A stretch of 64,000 nt of DNA from Chitinophagaceae bacterium (GTDB taxonomy: Bacteria; Bacteroidota; Bacteroidia; Chitinophagales; Chitinophagaceae): contig SCVJ01000022.1 of the NCBI GenBank assembly GCA_004322425.1, positions 28,064 through 92,063 of the forward strand, in the 5' to 3' direction. Shown in pieces: positions 28,596-39,508 of this stretch; position 1 is the first letter of the stretch, and every line of letters begins with the position of its first letter. Below the pieces are notes generated by a model. That model ran no database searches and had not been told where the DNA came from. It worked only from the letters and a program-made list of their open reading frames with translations. Position numbers and translations under genes: made by a program.

Positions 28596-31500
28596 TTGCG
28601 ACTTAAAAGAATTAAAATATTTCTAGCAACAAGTATGTTGTTATTTGGCTTTTTATTGAAGTTGAATGCAACGATTATTGGGGCTTTTACTGTATCCGAA
28701 ATTTATCAACTTTCAGACACAATTCGTTTGCCCATTCGTGATCGTTATGCCGATACTTACACCTATCCTAACCAAAATCCGTGGTTATTAAAAGATACTT
28801 CTTTTATAAAAAAACAAATCGAATACGATCCGGTTTCAAAACAATATTATGTTATCGAAAAAATAGGGAGTCGTTACTATCGAACACCAATGACTTTTTC
28901 GATGAGCGAATTTATTTCACTCAAAGGGAAGGAAGATGAAAAAGAATATTTTAGAAAGAGAGCTGCCATGCTCACTTCGCTCAACCGAAGATTATATAAA
29001 CCTAAATTTAATTTTGTAAATGATTGGGTGAATAGAATTGTTGGTAACGGGAAAATTGATATTCAGCCAAACGGATATGTAGATATCATGGCAGGTTATC
29101 AAGGGCAACAAATTAATAACCCCACTTTGCCAGAAAGATCAAGAAATAACGGAGGTTTTGATTTTAACATGAATAGCCAATTTCAAGTAGATGCTAATAT
29201 TGGCGATAAATTAAAACTTCCTATCAATTATAATACGCTAGCCAATTTTAGTTTTGATAATCAACTCAAACTCGATTATCAAGGAAAAGATGATGAAGTA
29301 TTAAAATTATTGCAAGCCGGTAATACAAATTTTACAACCAAGGGAACGCTGATTCCGGGGGCTCAATCATTATTTGGCATAAAAACTCAGTTACAATTTG
29401 GAAAATTATTCATCACATCTGTTTTAGCAAACCAACGTTCACAACGCCAGTCATTGGGAATTCAAGGGGGTTCATCTACTCAGTTATTTTCATATAAGGC
29501 TGATGAATATGAAGAGAACAGACATTTTCTAATGTCGCAATACTTTAGAAATAATTTTAATAAGGCAATGAAAAATTTGCCTGTTGTAAATTCATTGATA
29601 CAAATACTTCGAGTAGAAGTTTGGATTACAAATAGAACTGGGGCCACCACAGAAACCAGAGATGTTGTGGCATTAATGGATCTTGGAGAAGGACAACCTT
29701 TTGGATTATGGACTGGAATTGGAAATGTGCCTCCACGAAATAGTGCTAATAATCTTTATCCAACACTTATTAATAGCGCCAATGCAAGAAGTTCAACACA
29801 AGTACAAAGTGTATTAACAGGATTGGGATTACAACCGGTTCAAGATTTTGAAAAAACATTTGCCAGAAAATTACATCCATCTGATTATTATTTAAATCCA
29901 CGTGTTGGATTTATTTCGTTGAACCAACAATTGCAACCGGACGAAGTAATGGGAATTGCATTTCAATATACCTATAACGGTAAAGTATATCAAGTGGGAG
30001 AATTTTCTTCAGATATTCCGCCCGATTCAACAGGAACCTCTCAGCCTGTTCTTTTTCTGAAATTATTGAAAGCTACTTCGCAACGAACCAATCTTCCCAT
30101 TTGGGATTTGATGATGAAAAATGTTTATTCAGTGGGAGTTGGGCAATTGGAAAAATCTGATTTTAAATTAGATGTGTTGTACGAAGAGCCCAGCTTTGGT
30201 GAAAAAAGATATATGCCACCAACTCCGGTGAGTGATCCATATAAAGGGCAACCATTGATTTCATTACTTAACTTAGATCGACTCAATAATCAAAACGATC
30301 CGCAACCCGATGGTGTGTTTGATTATTTGGAAGGCTATACAGTAATTGCTTCACAAAGCCGAATCATATTTCCTGTGTTGGAACCTTTTGGGAAAGATCT
30401 GGAATATATTTATAAAGGAACCGATAGTTTGCAACAACGAGCTAAATATTTATTTTATCCTCTGTACGATACGATAAAAGCAATAGCTCAAAACTATTCC
30501 AATCTCAATCGCTTCAAACTAAGTGGAAGAAGTAAATCAGGTTTGGGATCGGCAGAATATCAACTTGGATTTAATATTCCAAAAGGTTCTGTAACCGTTA
30601 CTGCTGGCGGACAGATTTTGAGAGAGAATATTGATTTTGAAATCAATTACGATTTAGGATCTCTAAAAATAATTAATCAGGCTATTATCAATGCGGGATT
30701 ACCCGTCAATGTTCAATATGAAAACAATGCAACCTATGGATTGCAAACAAAAAATTATTTAGCATTACGGCTCGACTATTTAGCTAGTAAAAAATTTACA
30801 GTGGGTGGAACGATGGTAAGATTAGGCGAAAGACCTTTCTTTCCAAAGCAGAGTTATGGCGATGATCCTATTCGAAACACGATGTATGGCGTTGATTTTG
30901 ATTATCGCAACGAAATTCCACGACTTTCAAAATGGTTGGATAAACTTCCTTTTTATTCTACCAAGACAATGTCGAATATCACCGCTTATGGCGAAGCAGC
31001 TTGGTTAAAACCAGGACATGCTCCTCAAATTGGAAAGGGAAATGAAGGAGCTGTTTATATGGACGATTTTGAAGGAACAAGAAGTAGTATTGATTTACGA
31101 TTCCCTTTAATCAGTTGGACACTTGCTTCGGCTCCACAAAAAGCTGTTGATAAAAACAATAATATTCTTTTTCCCGAAGCTGTGCTGAATAATAATTTGG
31201 AGCAAGGTTATAATAGAGCCAAGTTGGCTTGGTATCAAATTGAACAGCAGCTACAAGAAGCAAGAAACGCTAATAATCCATTGCGCAATAATTTGACTGA
31301 ACTTTCAAAACCAGAAACAAGACAAGTTTATCAAAAAGAAATTTTTCCAAATAGAACAACCGATTATGGCCAATCCATTTTACCAACTTTTGATCTTGCT
31401 TTTTATCCGGGAGAAAAAGGCCCTTATAATTTAGAATATAGAAACAGCAGAGTAAATGGTTCGGGTAGATTATTAAATCCCAAACAAACATGGGGTGGCA

Positions 31501-34500
31501 TTATGCGCCATATTGATCAAACAGATTTTGAGACAGGAAATATTGAGTTCATAGAATTTTGGTTACAAGATCCATTTATTAATAAAACAGGAAGTACAGG
31601 AGGCGAATTATATTTTAATTTAGGAAACATCTCTGAAGATATTTTAAAAGATGGAAAACGAATGTTTGAAAATGGATTACCTACTCCGCACAATACTACA
31701 TTGCCCGTAGATAACAGTACAGTTTGGGGAAGAGTACCTTCAAATCCATTGCAAATTACCAATGCCTTTAGTAATAATACTGAAGATCGTCCCTTTCAGG
31801 ATGTTGGTTATGACGGATTAAATGATGATTTAGAAAAAGAAAAGTTTAAAATCTATATCAATAATCTGGCTACAAACTTTGGAATCAATTCTTCTCTTTA
31901 TCAAAAAGCAACCATCGATCCCACGGCAGATAATTTTAAACATTATCGTGATGGTATTTATGATCAACCTTTAGCTGGAATTTTGCAACGATATAAAGAT
32001 GTAAATAATCCCAACGGAAATTCTCCCGTTAATCTTAATAACTCACAACTAAATGCTTTTACAATGTATCCCGATCAAGAAGAAATGAATCGGGATAATA
32101 CATTGAATGAAGTAGAAGAATATTTCCAATATCGAGTAGAATTGAAACCCAATATGTCGGTAGGTTCTAATTTTATTACTGACAAACGAGTTGTTTCGGT
32201 TGAACTTATCGACAGAACAAAACGAGACGAGACTTGGTATTTATTTCGAATTCCTGTTTCGCAGTTTCAAAATAAGATTGGTAATATTCCCGATTTCAAA
32301 TCCATTCGATTTATTCGAATGTTTCTAACTGGTTTTGATGATACTGTTGTTTGTCGATTTGGAAAATTAGAATTGGTGCGTAATCAATGGCGACGCTTTA
32401 CTTATGAAGTGGATACAACGGGTATTTTTAAAACGTTGCCTACAAATGATCCTACAAAGGTTGATGTTTTGGCAGTCAATGTAGAAGAAAATGATCGTCG
32501 ACAACCCATTCGATATGTAGTTCCACCGGGTATTGAGAGACAAAGCCAATTAAGCAATAACAATGTTGCATTATTGGAAAACGAACAATCATTGAGCTTG
32601 CGGTTTCGTGATTTGGCAGAAAATGAAACCAGAGCAGTCTTCAAAACAATGCCTTTTGATCTTCGACAATACGGTCGTCTTTCATTATTTGTTCATGCCG
32701 AAGAAATTTTTCAAAACACATTAAATGATAAAGACCTTAATGCTGTAGTAAGAATTGGAAATGATTTTGTAAGTAATTACTATGAAATAAGAGTGCCCCT
32801 GAAAATAACACGATGGGGTGCTACCGATTCGCTTACAATTTGGCCAATAGAAAATAATCTAGATTTTAATTTACAAGAATTAACAACGCTTAAAGGGAAA
32901 AGAAATAAAGCGGGAATTTCTCCTTCCAATTATTTTAGCGAAACTATTAATGGTAAAAAATTTGCAATCATTGGCAATCCCAATCTCGGCGAAGTAAAAG
33001 GAGTATTGCTTGGAGTGGAAAATGTAAAAGTGGAAAATGCAAATGCCGAAATATGGTTTAATGAACTTCGGTTATCCAGTATGGATGAAGATGGAGGCTG
33101 GGCAGCGGTAGGGCGAATGGATGTTACATTAGCTGATTTAGGTAATGTAAGTGTTTCGGGAAGAGCAAGCAGTAAAGGTTTTGGAACCTTGGAACAAAGA
33201 GTGAATGAAAGAAGTCGCGAAGATTTTTACCAGTTTGATGTTTCCACAAATATTGACGCAGGAAAATTATTACCTAAAAAAGCGAATCTTCAAATTCCTA
33301 TTTATGCGGGCATCAGTCGTACTAGTAGTACACCTGAGTATGATCCATACGATTTGGATATAAAAATGAAAGACAAACTTAGAGAGTCAACAAAAGATAT
33401 TCGCGATTCTATAAGAAATGATGCGTCCGATATTACCACTATTAAAACAGTGGCATTGACCAATGTAAAAATGATTAAAACAGGAAACAGAACTCCACAA
33501 CTTTGGGATATTTCTAACCTTGATTTTAATTATTCAATCTATCAAATGGAGCGCAAAAATCCTTTAATTGAAAGCGAAATGATGAATCGAACAAGAGGAG
33601 CAATTGGTTATAATTTTGCAATTCAGCCTCGCTATTTAGAGCCATTCAAAAAATTAATAGAGTCCAACTCTAAATGGATTTCTTTTATTAAAGATATCAA
33701 CCTCAATTACAAGCCATCGCAAATTTCTGTAAAGGCCGACGTGTTTCGGCAGTTTGGTGCGATGCAACCTAAAAATGTTGGTGGTGGCCCATATAAAGTT
33801 CCTGAATCGTTTGATAAATTTTTTACGTTCGATCGTTATTATGTATTGCGTTGGGATTTGACACGATCTATAAATCTTGATTTTAGTGCAACGAATAATG
33901 CACGAATTGATGAACCTATTGGTAGAATAGATACAAAAGTTAAAAAAGACTCTATTCGTAATAACTTTTTTAAAGGAGGACGAAACACACACTTTCATCA
34001 AGAAGCAACAATGACGTATAATTTTCCAACTAATAAGTTCCCACTTATTGAGTGGACAAAACTGCGTTTCAATTATAAATCGGAATATGATTGGATGGGA
34101 GCGTCGCTATTGGCAAAAAATTTAGGTAATATTTTGTCTAATGGTCAAACAAAAAGTGTAGATGGTGAACTTGATTTTGAACAATTGTATAATAAATCAA
34201 AATTGCTGCGCGCTGTATTTGCAGCACCATCTGCAACTAACGCAGCGCTTCCGATTGCTCCAAAAAATCCTTCATTGGATTCACTAAAAAACATTTCGAA
34301 CTTAGATTCACTTTCAAAAAAACAATTGAGAAAATTACAGAAATTTGAAAGAAAACAAGCAAGGCAATTACGCAAAGAAGGACGAAAAGATCAAATTCCT
34401 GTAATAAATAATGGTGTAAAAACGATTGTTCAAATTGCCACTTCTGTAAAAAGAGTTGGCATACAATTTTCTGAAAATGCCGGAACGAGTTTGCCCGGAT

Positions 34501-35834
34501 ACCTTGACAGTACGCAATTCTTTGGTCAAAACTGGAAAGCCAAGCAGCCCGGCTTCGATTTTATTTTCGGTTACCAACCGGACACAAGTTGGATAAATCG
34601 AAAAGGGATACAACAGCAATTTACAAAGGATGCAATTTTTAATGCACTCATCGAGCAACGTTATGATCAACGGCTTAAAATTACCGCACAGCTAATTCCT
34701 TTTCAAGATTTTAATATTGATATAAATATCGATAAGACTTTTACTAAAAATTATTCCGAGTTGTTTAAAGATACCTCCGGTTTGCCCAATGGATCTTTAG
34801 CAAGATTGAATCCGTATGCGATGGGAAGTTTCAGCATTAGTTACATTTCCTATCAAACTTTGTTTCAAAAATATGATCCGAATATTGTGTCCCTAACATT
34901 TAAAAAGTTTGAGGCCAATAGAATTATTCTTTCTCAAAAATTAGGGAAAGCAAATCCTTATAACGGTGCCAATCCAACTCCTGGAGCCGATGGATATTAT
35001 GCTGGATATGGTCGTTATGCGCAAGATGTATTACTTCCTGCATTTATTGCTGCGTATACAAATCAAGAACCGTTGAGTATTCAATTAGTAAAAAATAATA
35101 ATCCCAATCTTCGCTCCAATCCTTTTAGCGGATTAATGCCGAGGCCCAATTGGAATATTTCTTATAATGGATTAAGTAGAGTGAAAGGGTTGGAAAAAAT
35201 ATTTTCTAATATAGTACTGAGACATGGTTATAGAAGCACACTAAGTATGAATAGTTTTAATTCTGCATTATTTTTTCAAGATCCATTGCGCTATAGTTTT
35301 CCCTCTTTCATCGATACGCTAACTAAAAATTATATTCCTTATTTCTTAGTTCCCAATATTACTATTAGTGAAGAGTTTAGTCCTTTATTTTCAATGGATG
35401 TTAGTTTCACGAATCAGTTAAGTACTCGATTTGAATTTAGAAAAACAAGGCAATTGAGTTTGAGTTTAATTGATTATCAATTGTCAGAAAATAGATCTGC
35501 AGAAATTAGTGTGGGTGCGGATTGGCGTCGACGGGGAGTGCCTATAATAAAAAAGTTAGGGAAGATGAAATTGGATAATGATATTACATTCAAGTTCGAT
35601 TTAAGTATTAGAGATGATGTTACCACCATAAATAAATTGGATCAAAATAGTTCACTAATAACGTCAGGGCAAAAAATTATTCGCATCAATCCATCCATTG
35701 ATTATGTAGTGAATAGTCGAGTTCGAGCTACTTTTTATTTTGAACAAACAAAGAATATTCAAAAAATTTCAGGTAGTGGCGACATTACCAATACAAGAGC
35801 TGGCGTACAACTTAGAATATCGTTAGCGCAATAA
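28596..35834 (+). CDS. sprA: T9SS outer membrane translocon / gliding motility protein SprA (Sov)
   Basis: 2412 aa giant OM protein directly after ruvA; motifs typical of SprA (GNTNFTTKGTLIPGAQSLFGIKTQLQFGKLFITSVLANQRSQRQS; YMDDFEGTRSSIDLR). TTG start. Confidence 0.95.
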   Translation: MRLKRIKIFLATSMLLFGFLLKLNATIIGAFTVSEIYQLSDTIRLPIRDRYADTYTYPNQNPWLLKDTSFIKKQIEYDPVSKQYYVIEKIGSRYYRTPMTFSMSEFISLKGKEDEKEYFRKRAAMLTSLNRRLYKPKFNFVNDWVNRIVGNGKIDIQPNGYVDIMAGYQGQQINNPTLPERSRNNGGFDFNMNSQFQVDANIGDKLKLPINYNTLANFSFDNQLKLDYQGKDDEVLKLLQAGNTNFTTKGTLIPGAQSLFGIKTQLQFGKLFITSVLANQRSQRQSLGIQGGSSTQLFSYKADEYEENRHFLMSQYFRNNFNKAMKNLPVVNSLIQILRVEVWITNRTGATTETRDVVALMDLGEGQPFGLWTGIGNVPPRNSANNLYPTLINSANARSSTQVQSVLTGLGLQPVQDFEKTFARKLHPSDYYLNPRVGFISLNQQLQPDEVMGIAFQYTYNGKVYQVGEFSSDIPPDSTGTSQPVLFLKLLKATSQRTNLPIWDLMMKNVYSVGVGQLEKSDFKLDVLYEEPSFGEKRYMPPTPVSDPYKGQPLISLLNLDRLNNQNDPQPDGVFDYLEGYTVIASQSRIIFPVLEPFGKDLEYIYKGTDSLQQRAKYLFYPLYDTIKAIAQNYSNLNRFKLSGRSKSGLGSAEYQLGFNIPKGSVTVTAGGQILRENIDFEINYDLGSLKIINQAIINAGLPVNVQYENNATYGLQTKNYLALRLDYLASKKFTVGGTMVRLGERPFFPKQSYGDDPIRNTMYGVDFDYRNEIPRLSKWLDKLPFYSTKTMSNITAYGEAAWLKPGHAPQIGKGNEGAVYMDDFEGTRSSIDLRFPLISWTLASAPQKAVDKNNNILFPEAVLNNNLEQGYNRAKLAWYQIEQQLQEARNANNPLRNNLTELSKPETRQVYQKEIFPNRTTDYGQSILPTFDLAFYPGEKGPYNLEYRNSRVNGSGRLLNPKQTWGGIMRHIDQTDFETGNIEFIEFWLQDPFINKTGSTGGELYFNLGNISEDILKDGKRMFENGLPTPHNTTLPVDNSTVWGRVPSNPLQITNAFSNNTEDRPFQDVGYDGLNDDLEKEKFKIYINNLATNFGINSSLYQKATIDPTADNFKHYRDGIYDQPLAGILQRYKDVNNPNGNSPVNLNNSQLNAFTMYPDQEEMNRDNTLNEVEEYFQYRVELKPNMSVGSNFITDKRVVSVELIDRTKRDETWYLFRIPVSQFQNKIGNIPDFKSIRFIRMFLTGFDDTVVCRFGKLELVRNQWRRFTYEVDTTGIFKTLPTNDPTKVDVLAVNVEENDRRQPIRYVVPPGIERQSQLSNNNVALLENEQSLSLRFRDLAENETRAVFKTMPFDLRQYGRLSLFVHAEEIFQNTLNDKDLNAVVRIGNDFVSNYYEIRVPLKITRWGATDSLTIWPIENNLDFNLQELTTLKGKRNKAGISPSNYFSETINGKKFAIIGNPNLGEVKGVLLGVENVKVENANAEIWFNELRLSSMDEDGGWAAVGRMDVTLADLGNVSVSGRASSKGFGTLEQRVNERSREDFYQFDVSTNIDAGKLLPKKANLQIPIYAGISRTSSTPEYDPYDLDIKMKDKLRESTKDIRDSIRNDASDITTIKTVALTNVKMIKTGNRTPQLWDISNLDFNYSIYQMERKNPLIESEMMNRTRGAIGYNFAIQPRYLEPFKKLIESNSKWISFIKDINLNYKPSQISVKADVFRQFGAMQPKNVGGGPYKVPESFDKFFTFDRYYVLRWDLTRSINLDFSATNNARIDEPIGRIDTKVKKDSIRNNFFKGGRNTHFHQEATMTYNFPTNKFPLIEWTKLRFNYKSEYDWMGASLLAKNLGNILSNGQTKSVDGELDFEQLYNKSKLLRAVFAAPSATNAALPIAPKNPSLDSLKNISNLDSLSKKQLRKLQKFERKQARQLRKEGRKDQIPVINNGVKTIVQIATSVKRVGIQFSENAGTSLPGYLDSTQFFGQNWKAKQPGFDFIFGYQPDTSWINRKGIQQQFTKDAIFNALIEQRYDQRLKITAQLIPFQDFNIDINIDKTFTKNYSELFKDTSGLPNGSLARLNPYAMGSFSISYISYQTLFQKYDPNIVSLTFKKFEANRIILSQKLGKANPYNGANPTPGADGYYAGYGRYAQDVLLPAFIAAYTNQEPLSIQLVKNNNPNLRSNPFSGLMPRPNWNISYNGLSRVKGLEKIFSNIVLRHGYRSTLSMNSFNSALFFQDPLRYSFPSFIDTLTKNYIPYFLVPNITISEEFSPLFSMDVSFTNQLSTRFEFRKTRQLSLSLIDYQLSENRSAEISVGADWRRRGVPIIKKLGKMKLDNDITFKFDLSIRDDVTTINKLDQNSSLITSGQKIIRINPSIDYVVNSRVRATFYFEQTKNIQKISGSGDITNTRAGVQLRISLAQ

Positions 35835-35844
35835 AATTTAGAAT

Positions 35845-36600
35845 TTATTTTCTATTGAAGTAAACATTACTGGCTTGCCGCGTGCACGTAATTGTTAGAT
35901 CGTTAATACAAACATGTGCCGGTAAATTGCTGCAATAAAAAACTGTGTCAGCAATATCTTCGGCAGTTAGAGGGATAATTCCATTGTAAATATTTTTGGC
36001 TGTTTCCTTATCACCTTTAAACCGAACTTCTGAAAATTCAGTTACAGCAGCGCCGGGATGTATGGCCGTAACTTTAATATTATGTCGTAATAAATCAATG
36101 CGCATGGCTTGTGAAATAGAATCTACGGCAGCTTTGGTAGCGCAATACACGTTTCCTTTTTCATAAATATCTTTCGCAGCCGTGGAGCCAATATTAATAA
36201 TATGTGCGTGCTCTTTTTTAAGAAATGGTAGTGTTGCTTTTGTTACATAAAGCAACCCTTTTAGATTGGTATCAATCATAGTTTCCCAATCTTCTAATAA
36301 TGCTTCATCAAAATAATCTCTTCCCAATGCAAGCCCAGCATTGTTTACAAGTATATCTATTTGTTGCCAAGCAGTTGGAATGTTTTCAATGGTGGAAAAT
36401 GTTTCTTCTTTTTTTCGTACATCAAAGGGAAGCAACAGCACATTAATTTTATATTTAGTTTCCAGTTCTTCTTGTAGTGCTGTAAGTCGGTCTTCTCTTC
36501 TGCCATTTAAAATAAGATGGTGACCTTTCGATGCAAATTTTTTAGCACAAGCCGCGCCAAAACCAGATGTGGCACCAGTAATAAAAATAATTTTCGACAT
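35845..36600 (-). CDS. Short-chain dehydrogenase/reductase (YdfG-like)
   Basis: IFITGATSGFGAACAKKFA, NNAGLALG, GSTAA, YCATKAAV, HPGAAVTEF. Confidence 0.93.
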   Translation of the reverse strand: MSKIIFITGATSGFGAACAKKFASKGHHLILNGRREDRLTALQEELETKYKINVLLLPFDVRKKEETFSTIENIPTAWQQIDILVNNAGLALGRDYFDEALLEDWETMIDTNLKGLLYVTKATLPFLKKEHAHIINIGSTAAKDIYEKGNVYCATKAAVDSISQAMRIDLLRHNIKVTAIHPGAAVTEFSEVRFKGDKETAKNIYNGIIPLTAEDIADTVFYCSNLPAHVCINDLTITCTRQASNVYFNRK

Positions 36601-36661
36601 GGTGATATTGATAAAAATGAAAAACGAAGATAATGGATAGAATAAATGTTTTAAAAAATGG

Positions 36662-39280
36662 TTATCGAATTAAAGTGGCTGTTCCTTTTTGGAAATATGG
36701 TTTACCGGTATAGTCAATTGCTTTTACCATCCAAACAAAAGTGTTTGAGGTTTGCGCAACACCTTCAATTTTTCCATCCCAACCTTGACCATTAATTGTA
36801 GTACTAAAAACCAATTGACCCCATCGATTGTAAATTTTAAAATATTCAATTCTTTCCATTCCCACAGCTATAGGTTTTAGTATATCGTTGAGAGCATCTC
36901 CATTGGGTGTAAAACCTGAAGGAACAAATATTTGTGGTCCAGTTCGAAAAACTCTTACCAACAAATTTGACGAATCTGAACAGCCCACAATATCACGACC
37001 AACAACTTTGTAACGAATACTATCAAAGTTGCCCGACAAAATGGCTATGGGATTTCCTATTGAAATATTGTTTAATCCAGCAGAAGGAGACCATAAATAA
37101 GTGAATGCGCCTGTTGCATTTAATTGTAAAGGTTGATTGACTACTATTGATGTATCTCTTCCAGCAAATACATTTAGCTTAGGCCGAACATTTACTATCA
37201 CGGTATCAAAACTTGGTTTAGGACAACCCAATGTATCATTTACTTGTAAAATGTATGAAGTAGTTTGTTTGGGTGAAGCAATTGGATTTAAAATAGTAGG
37301 ATTGCTCAAGGATCCTTGCGGTCGCCATAAAAATGAAGAAGCAACCATACTTGCATTCAGTGTTGTGGAAGTTCCAAAACAAATGGTTGCATCGGGGCCT
37401 GCGTTTACAGAAGGATATGGAACAACTCGTACAATAATTGAATCTTTAACATTACACATTCCAAGACTTGAAGTAAGTTGATACAATGTTGTTGTAGTTG
37501 GATAAGCAATGGGTGTACCAATATTAGGATTACTCAAACCAAGAGCAGGAGTCCATAAAAATTGCAATCCATTTGTTTGAATATTTAACTGAACACTATC
37601 GCCTCTACAAATTGTTGTATCGGGTCGAATAGTTAGATTAACGGCAGCAGCTACTCGAACTCTTACAGAGTCTGTGTTTTTACAGCCATTCAAATCTAGC
37701 TCTACGTAATACCACGTTGTTACTTGCGGAAACACAAGAGGATTGTTTGTGTTGGCAAAAAGAATATTGTAGTTGGGAGTCCAACTGAAAACGCCATTGC
37801 CGGATACAGGAATACGAAGTGAATCAACATTACAAATTAGTGTGTCTCGAAAAGCAAGGTTAATGGGAGGCTTGTCTATAATTGTTATGTCTTTTTGAAT
37901 AGTATCGATACATCCTTTGCTGCTCGTAGCAATCAATTGAACATTTTTAACTCCTATGGTTGGATATGTATAAATTGGATTTTGTAGAATTGAAGTATCG
38001 CTTATAATTATTGGTTCTCCAAAATTCCAACGCCAACTATTTATTGTTCCATAATTAGCAGTTGATAGATCAGTAAATAGAACAGGTCTATTGACACAAA
38101 TACCCACGGATGAAAAATTGGAAATAAAATTTGGATAAAGTCCTAATTGCATAGTTGCAGAATCAGAACAAGGATCACCTCTATTGACGACAAGGCTTAC
38201 AGTATAAGTTCCTGTATCTGCATAAGTGTAAGTTGGAGATTGTACATTAGAAGTGTCACTCAAAATAGTGGTTACACCAAAATCCCAAAACCAAGAATAA
38301 ATTAATGTAGAAGGAGAAAGATTTTCGAAAGAAACAGATAAGCTTTCACAAAAGGTAGCTGCAATTGGGAGCTGCGCAGAAACAAAATCGCAGTCTGCTA
38401 CTTTTAATATAAAATCTTTTCTATGAGTATTTATTATTTGACCGTTTCTCCATTCGTTAACACAAACTGCAATTACATACGAACCGGCAGCAGAAGGAGC
38501 AATTCCGGAAATTATTCCTGTGTTTTGATTAATGGTTACGCCTGGTCCCAATGGAGCAATCATTGAAAAACCTGTGCCATACGGAACCCAAGAATAGGGA
38601 GGAGGCAAGGGACTTGTAATTACAGTTTGCGGATACAAATTTCCTTCAAATGCCTCACACAATTCATAAGTAAGACTATCCCCGTCTGCATCAGAAGCAC
38701 TAAAATCAAGTGTGAAATTCCTGTTATGACAAACCAATGCTGTATCTCTTAAATAAAATTTTGGACTTGAATTATGGCCTGTTCCAATTGTAGTTGTTCC
38801 TGCAATACTTCCCAAATAAGTAGCGCCAATATTTAATGCAGGCGCTGTAAGATTGGTAATCCCATCCACTCGGCAACATCGTTGATAGCTAATCCAATAA
38901 CCAGCTTGATTATTGGGGAGTGTTACTACATAAAAATAATATCCAACCTGATATTTTACATCAGGAGCGTTTACGATACAAGGAATGGTGCCAGACCGCT
39001 CCAAAATATCAATATGATCTAATGGAAATGTAAATGGAGAACCTGTAACTGAACTGTTATTCGATTTATCGAAAATGCCAATGTTTGCTGTTGCATCCAA
39101 TGCTGCACCAGCAGAAAAAAAATCTCTAAATAACCGAAGTGTAATTCTATATTGGCTGGTATTTGGTATAGAGCCGGGACCAAGATATTCGTGATAAATT
39201 TCTCCGCCAGTTATATGCCGTGCATTCGCAACATAACTGAAACCTAATAAAATGAGTAAAGTGAAAAATATGTTTTTCAT
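36662..39280 (-). CDS. Giant exported PKD-domain protein with CHU_C (gliding-motility-associated, T9SS type B) C-terminal domain, copy 1
   Basis: Signal peptide; PKD modules (SWFWDFG..., SWRWNFG...); repeated C-G-rich Ig-like modules; C-terminus IFVPSGFTPNGDALNDILKPI...YFKIYNRWGQLVF...GWDGKIEG...TFVWMVKAIDYTGKPYFQKGTATLIR. Confidence 0.9.
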   Translation of the reverse strand: MKNIFFTLLILLGFSYVANARHITGGEIYHEYLGPGSIPNTSQYRITLRLFRDFFSAGAALDATANIGIFDKSNNSSVTGSPFTFPLDHIDILERSGTIPCIVNAPDVKYQVGYYFYVVTLPNNQAGYWISYQRCCRVDGITNLTAPALNIGATYLGSIAGTTTIGTGHNSSPKFYLRDTALVCHNRNFTLDFSASDADGDSLTYELCEAFEGNLYPQTVITSPLPPPYSWVPYGTGFSMIAPLGPGVTINQNTGIISGIAPSAAGSYVIAVCVNEWRNGQIINTHRKDFILKVADCDFVSAQLPIAATFCESLSVSFENLSPSTLIYSWFWDFGVTTILSDTSNVQSPTYTYADTGTYTVSLVVNRGDPCSDSATMQLGLYPNFISNFSSVGICVNRPVLFTDLSTANYGTINSWRWNFGEPIIISDTSILQNPIYTYPTIGVKNVQLIATSSKGCIDTIQKDITIIDKPPINLAFRDTLICNVDSLRIPVSGNGVFSWTPNYNILFANTNNPLVFPQVTTWYYVELDLNGCKNTDSVRVRVAAAVNLTIRPDTTICRGDSVQLNIQTNGLQFLWTPALGLSNPNIGTPIAYPTTTTLYQLTSSLGMCNVKDSIIVRVVPYPSVNAGPDATICFGTSTTLNASMVASSFLWRPQGSLSNPTILNPIASPKQTTSYILQVNDTLGCPKPSFDTVIVNVRPKLNVFAGRDTSIVVNQPLQLNATGAFTYLWSPSAGLNNISIGNPIAILSGNFDSIRYKVVGRDIVGCSDSSNLLVRVFRTGPQIFVPSGFTPNGDALNDILKPIAVGMERIEYFKIYNRWGQLVFSTTINGQGWDGKIEGVAQTSNTFVWMVKAIDYTGKPYFQKGTATLIR

Positions 39281-39372
39281 GCCGCTAAATTCTTTCTCAC
39301 TGTATAAAAATATTTTCCAACTGCGAAGTTTTTATTTTTTTTAAAAGCATTCAATAATAGTACCTAAAATTA

Positions 39373-39400
39373 CATCAATTTTGTGTGAACCAAATTGATG
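39373..39400. repeat. Perfect 9-bp inverted repeat between the two PKD/CHU_C genes
   Basis: CATCAATTT - tgtgtgaacc - AAATTGATG. Confidence 0.6.
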
Positions 39401-39508
39401 GCAATTCTATTCCTGTTTTAAGCACAATTATTTATTACTAAAATCAGAACCAATAGGTAGATTTTGAAAAGAAAGGAAAGTTTAAAAGCAAACTAAAAGG
39501 AAAGTTGA

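Noticed and set aside
31270-34670. Multiple minus-strand ORFs within sprA
   Set aside because: Shadow ORFs of a well-supported 2412-aa gene.
35845-36600. SDR considered as sepiapterin reductase completing a BH4 pathway with the PTPS/folE genes
   Set aside because: Sequence looks YdfG/serine-dehydrogenase-like and it is ~12 kb from the PTPS cluster; no support for linkage.
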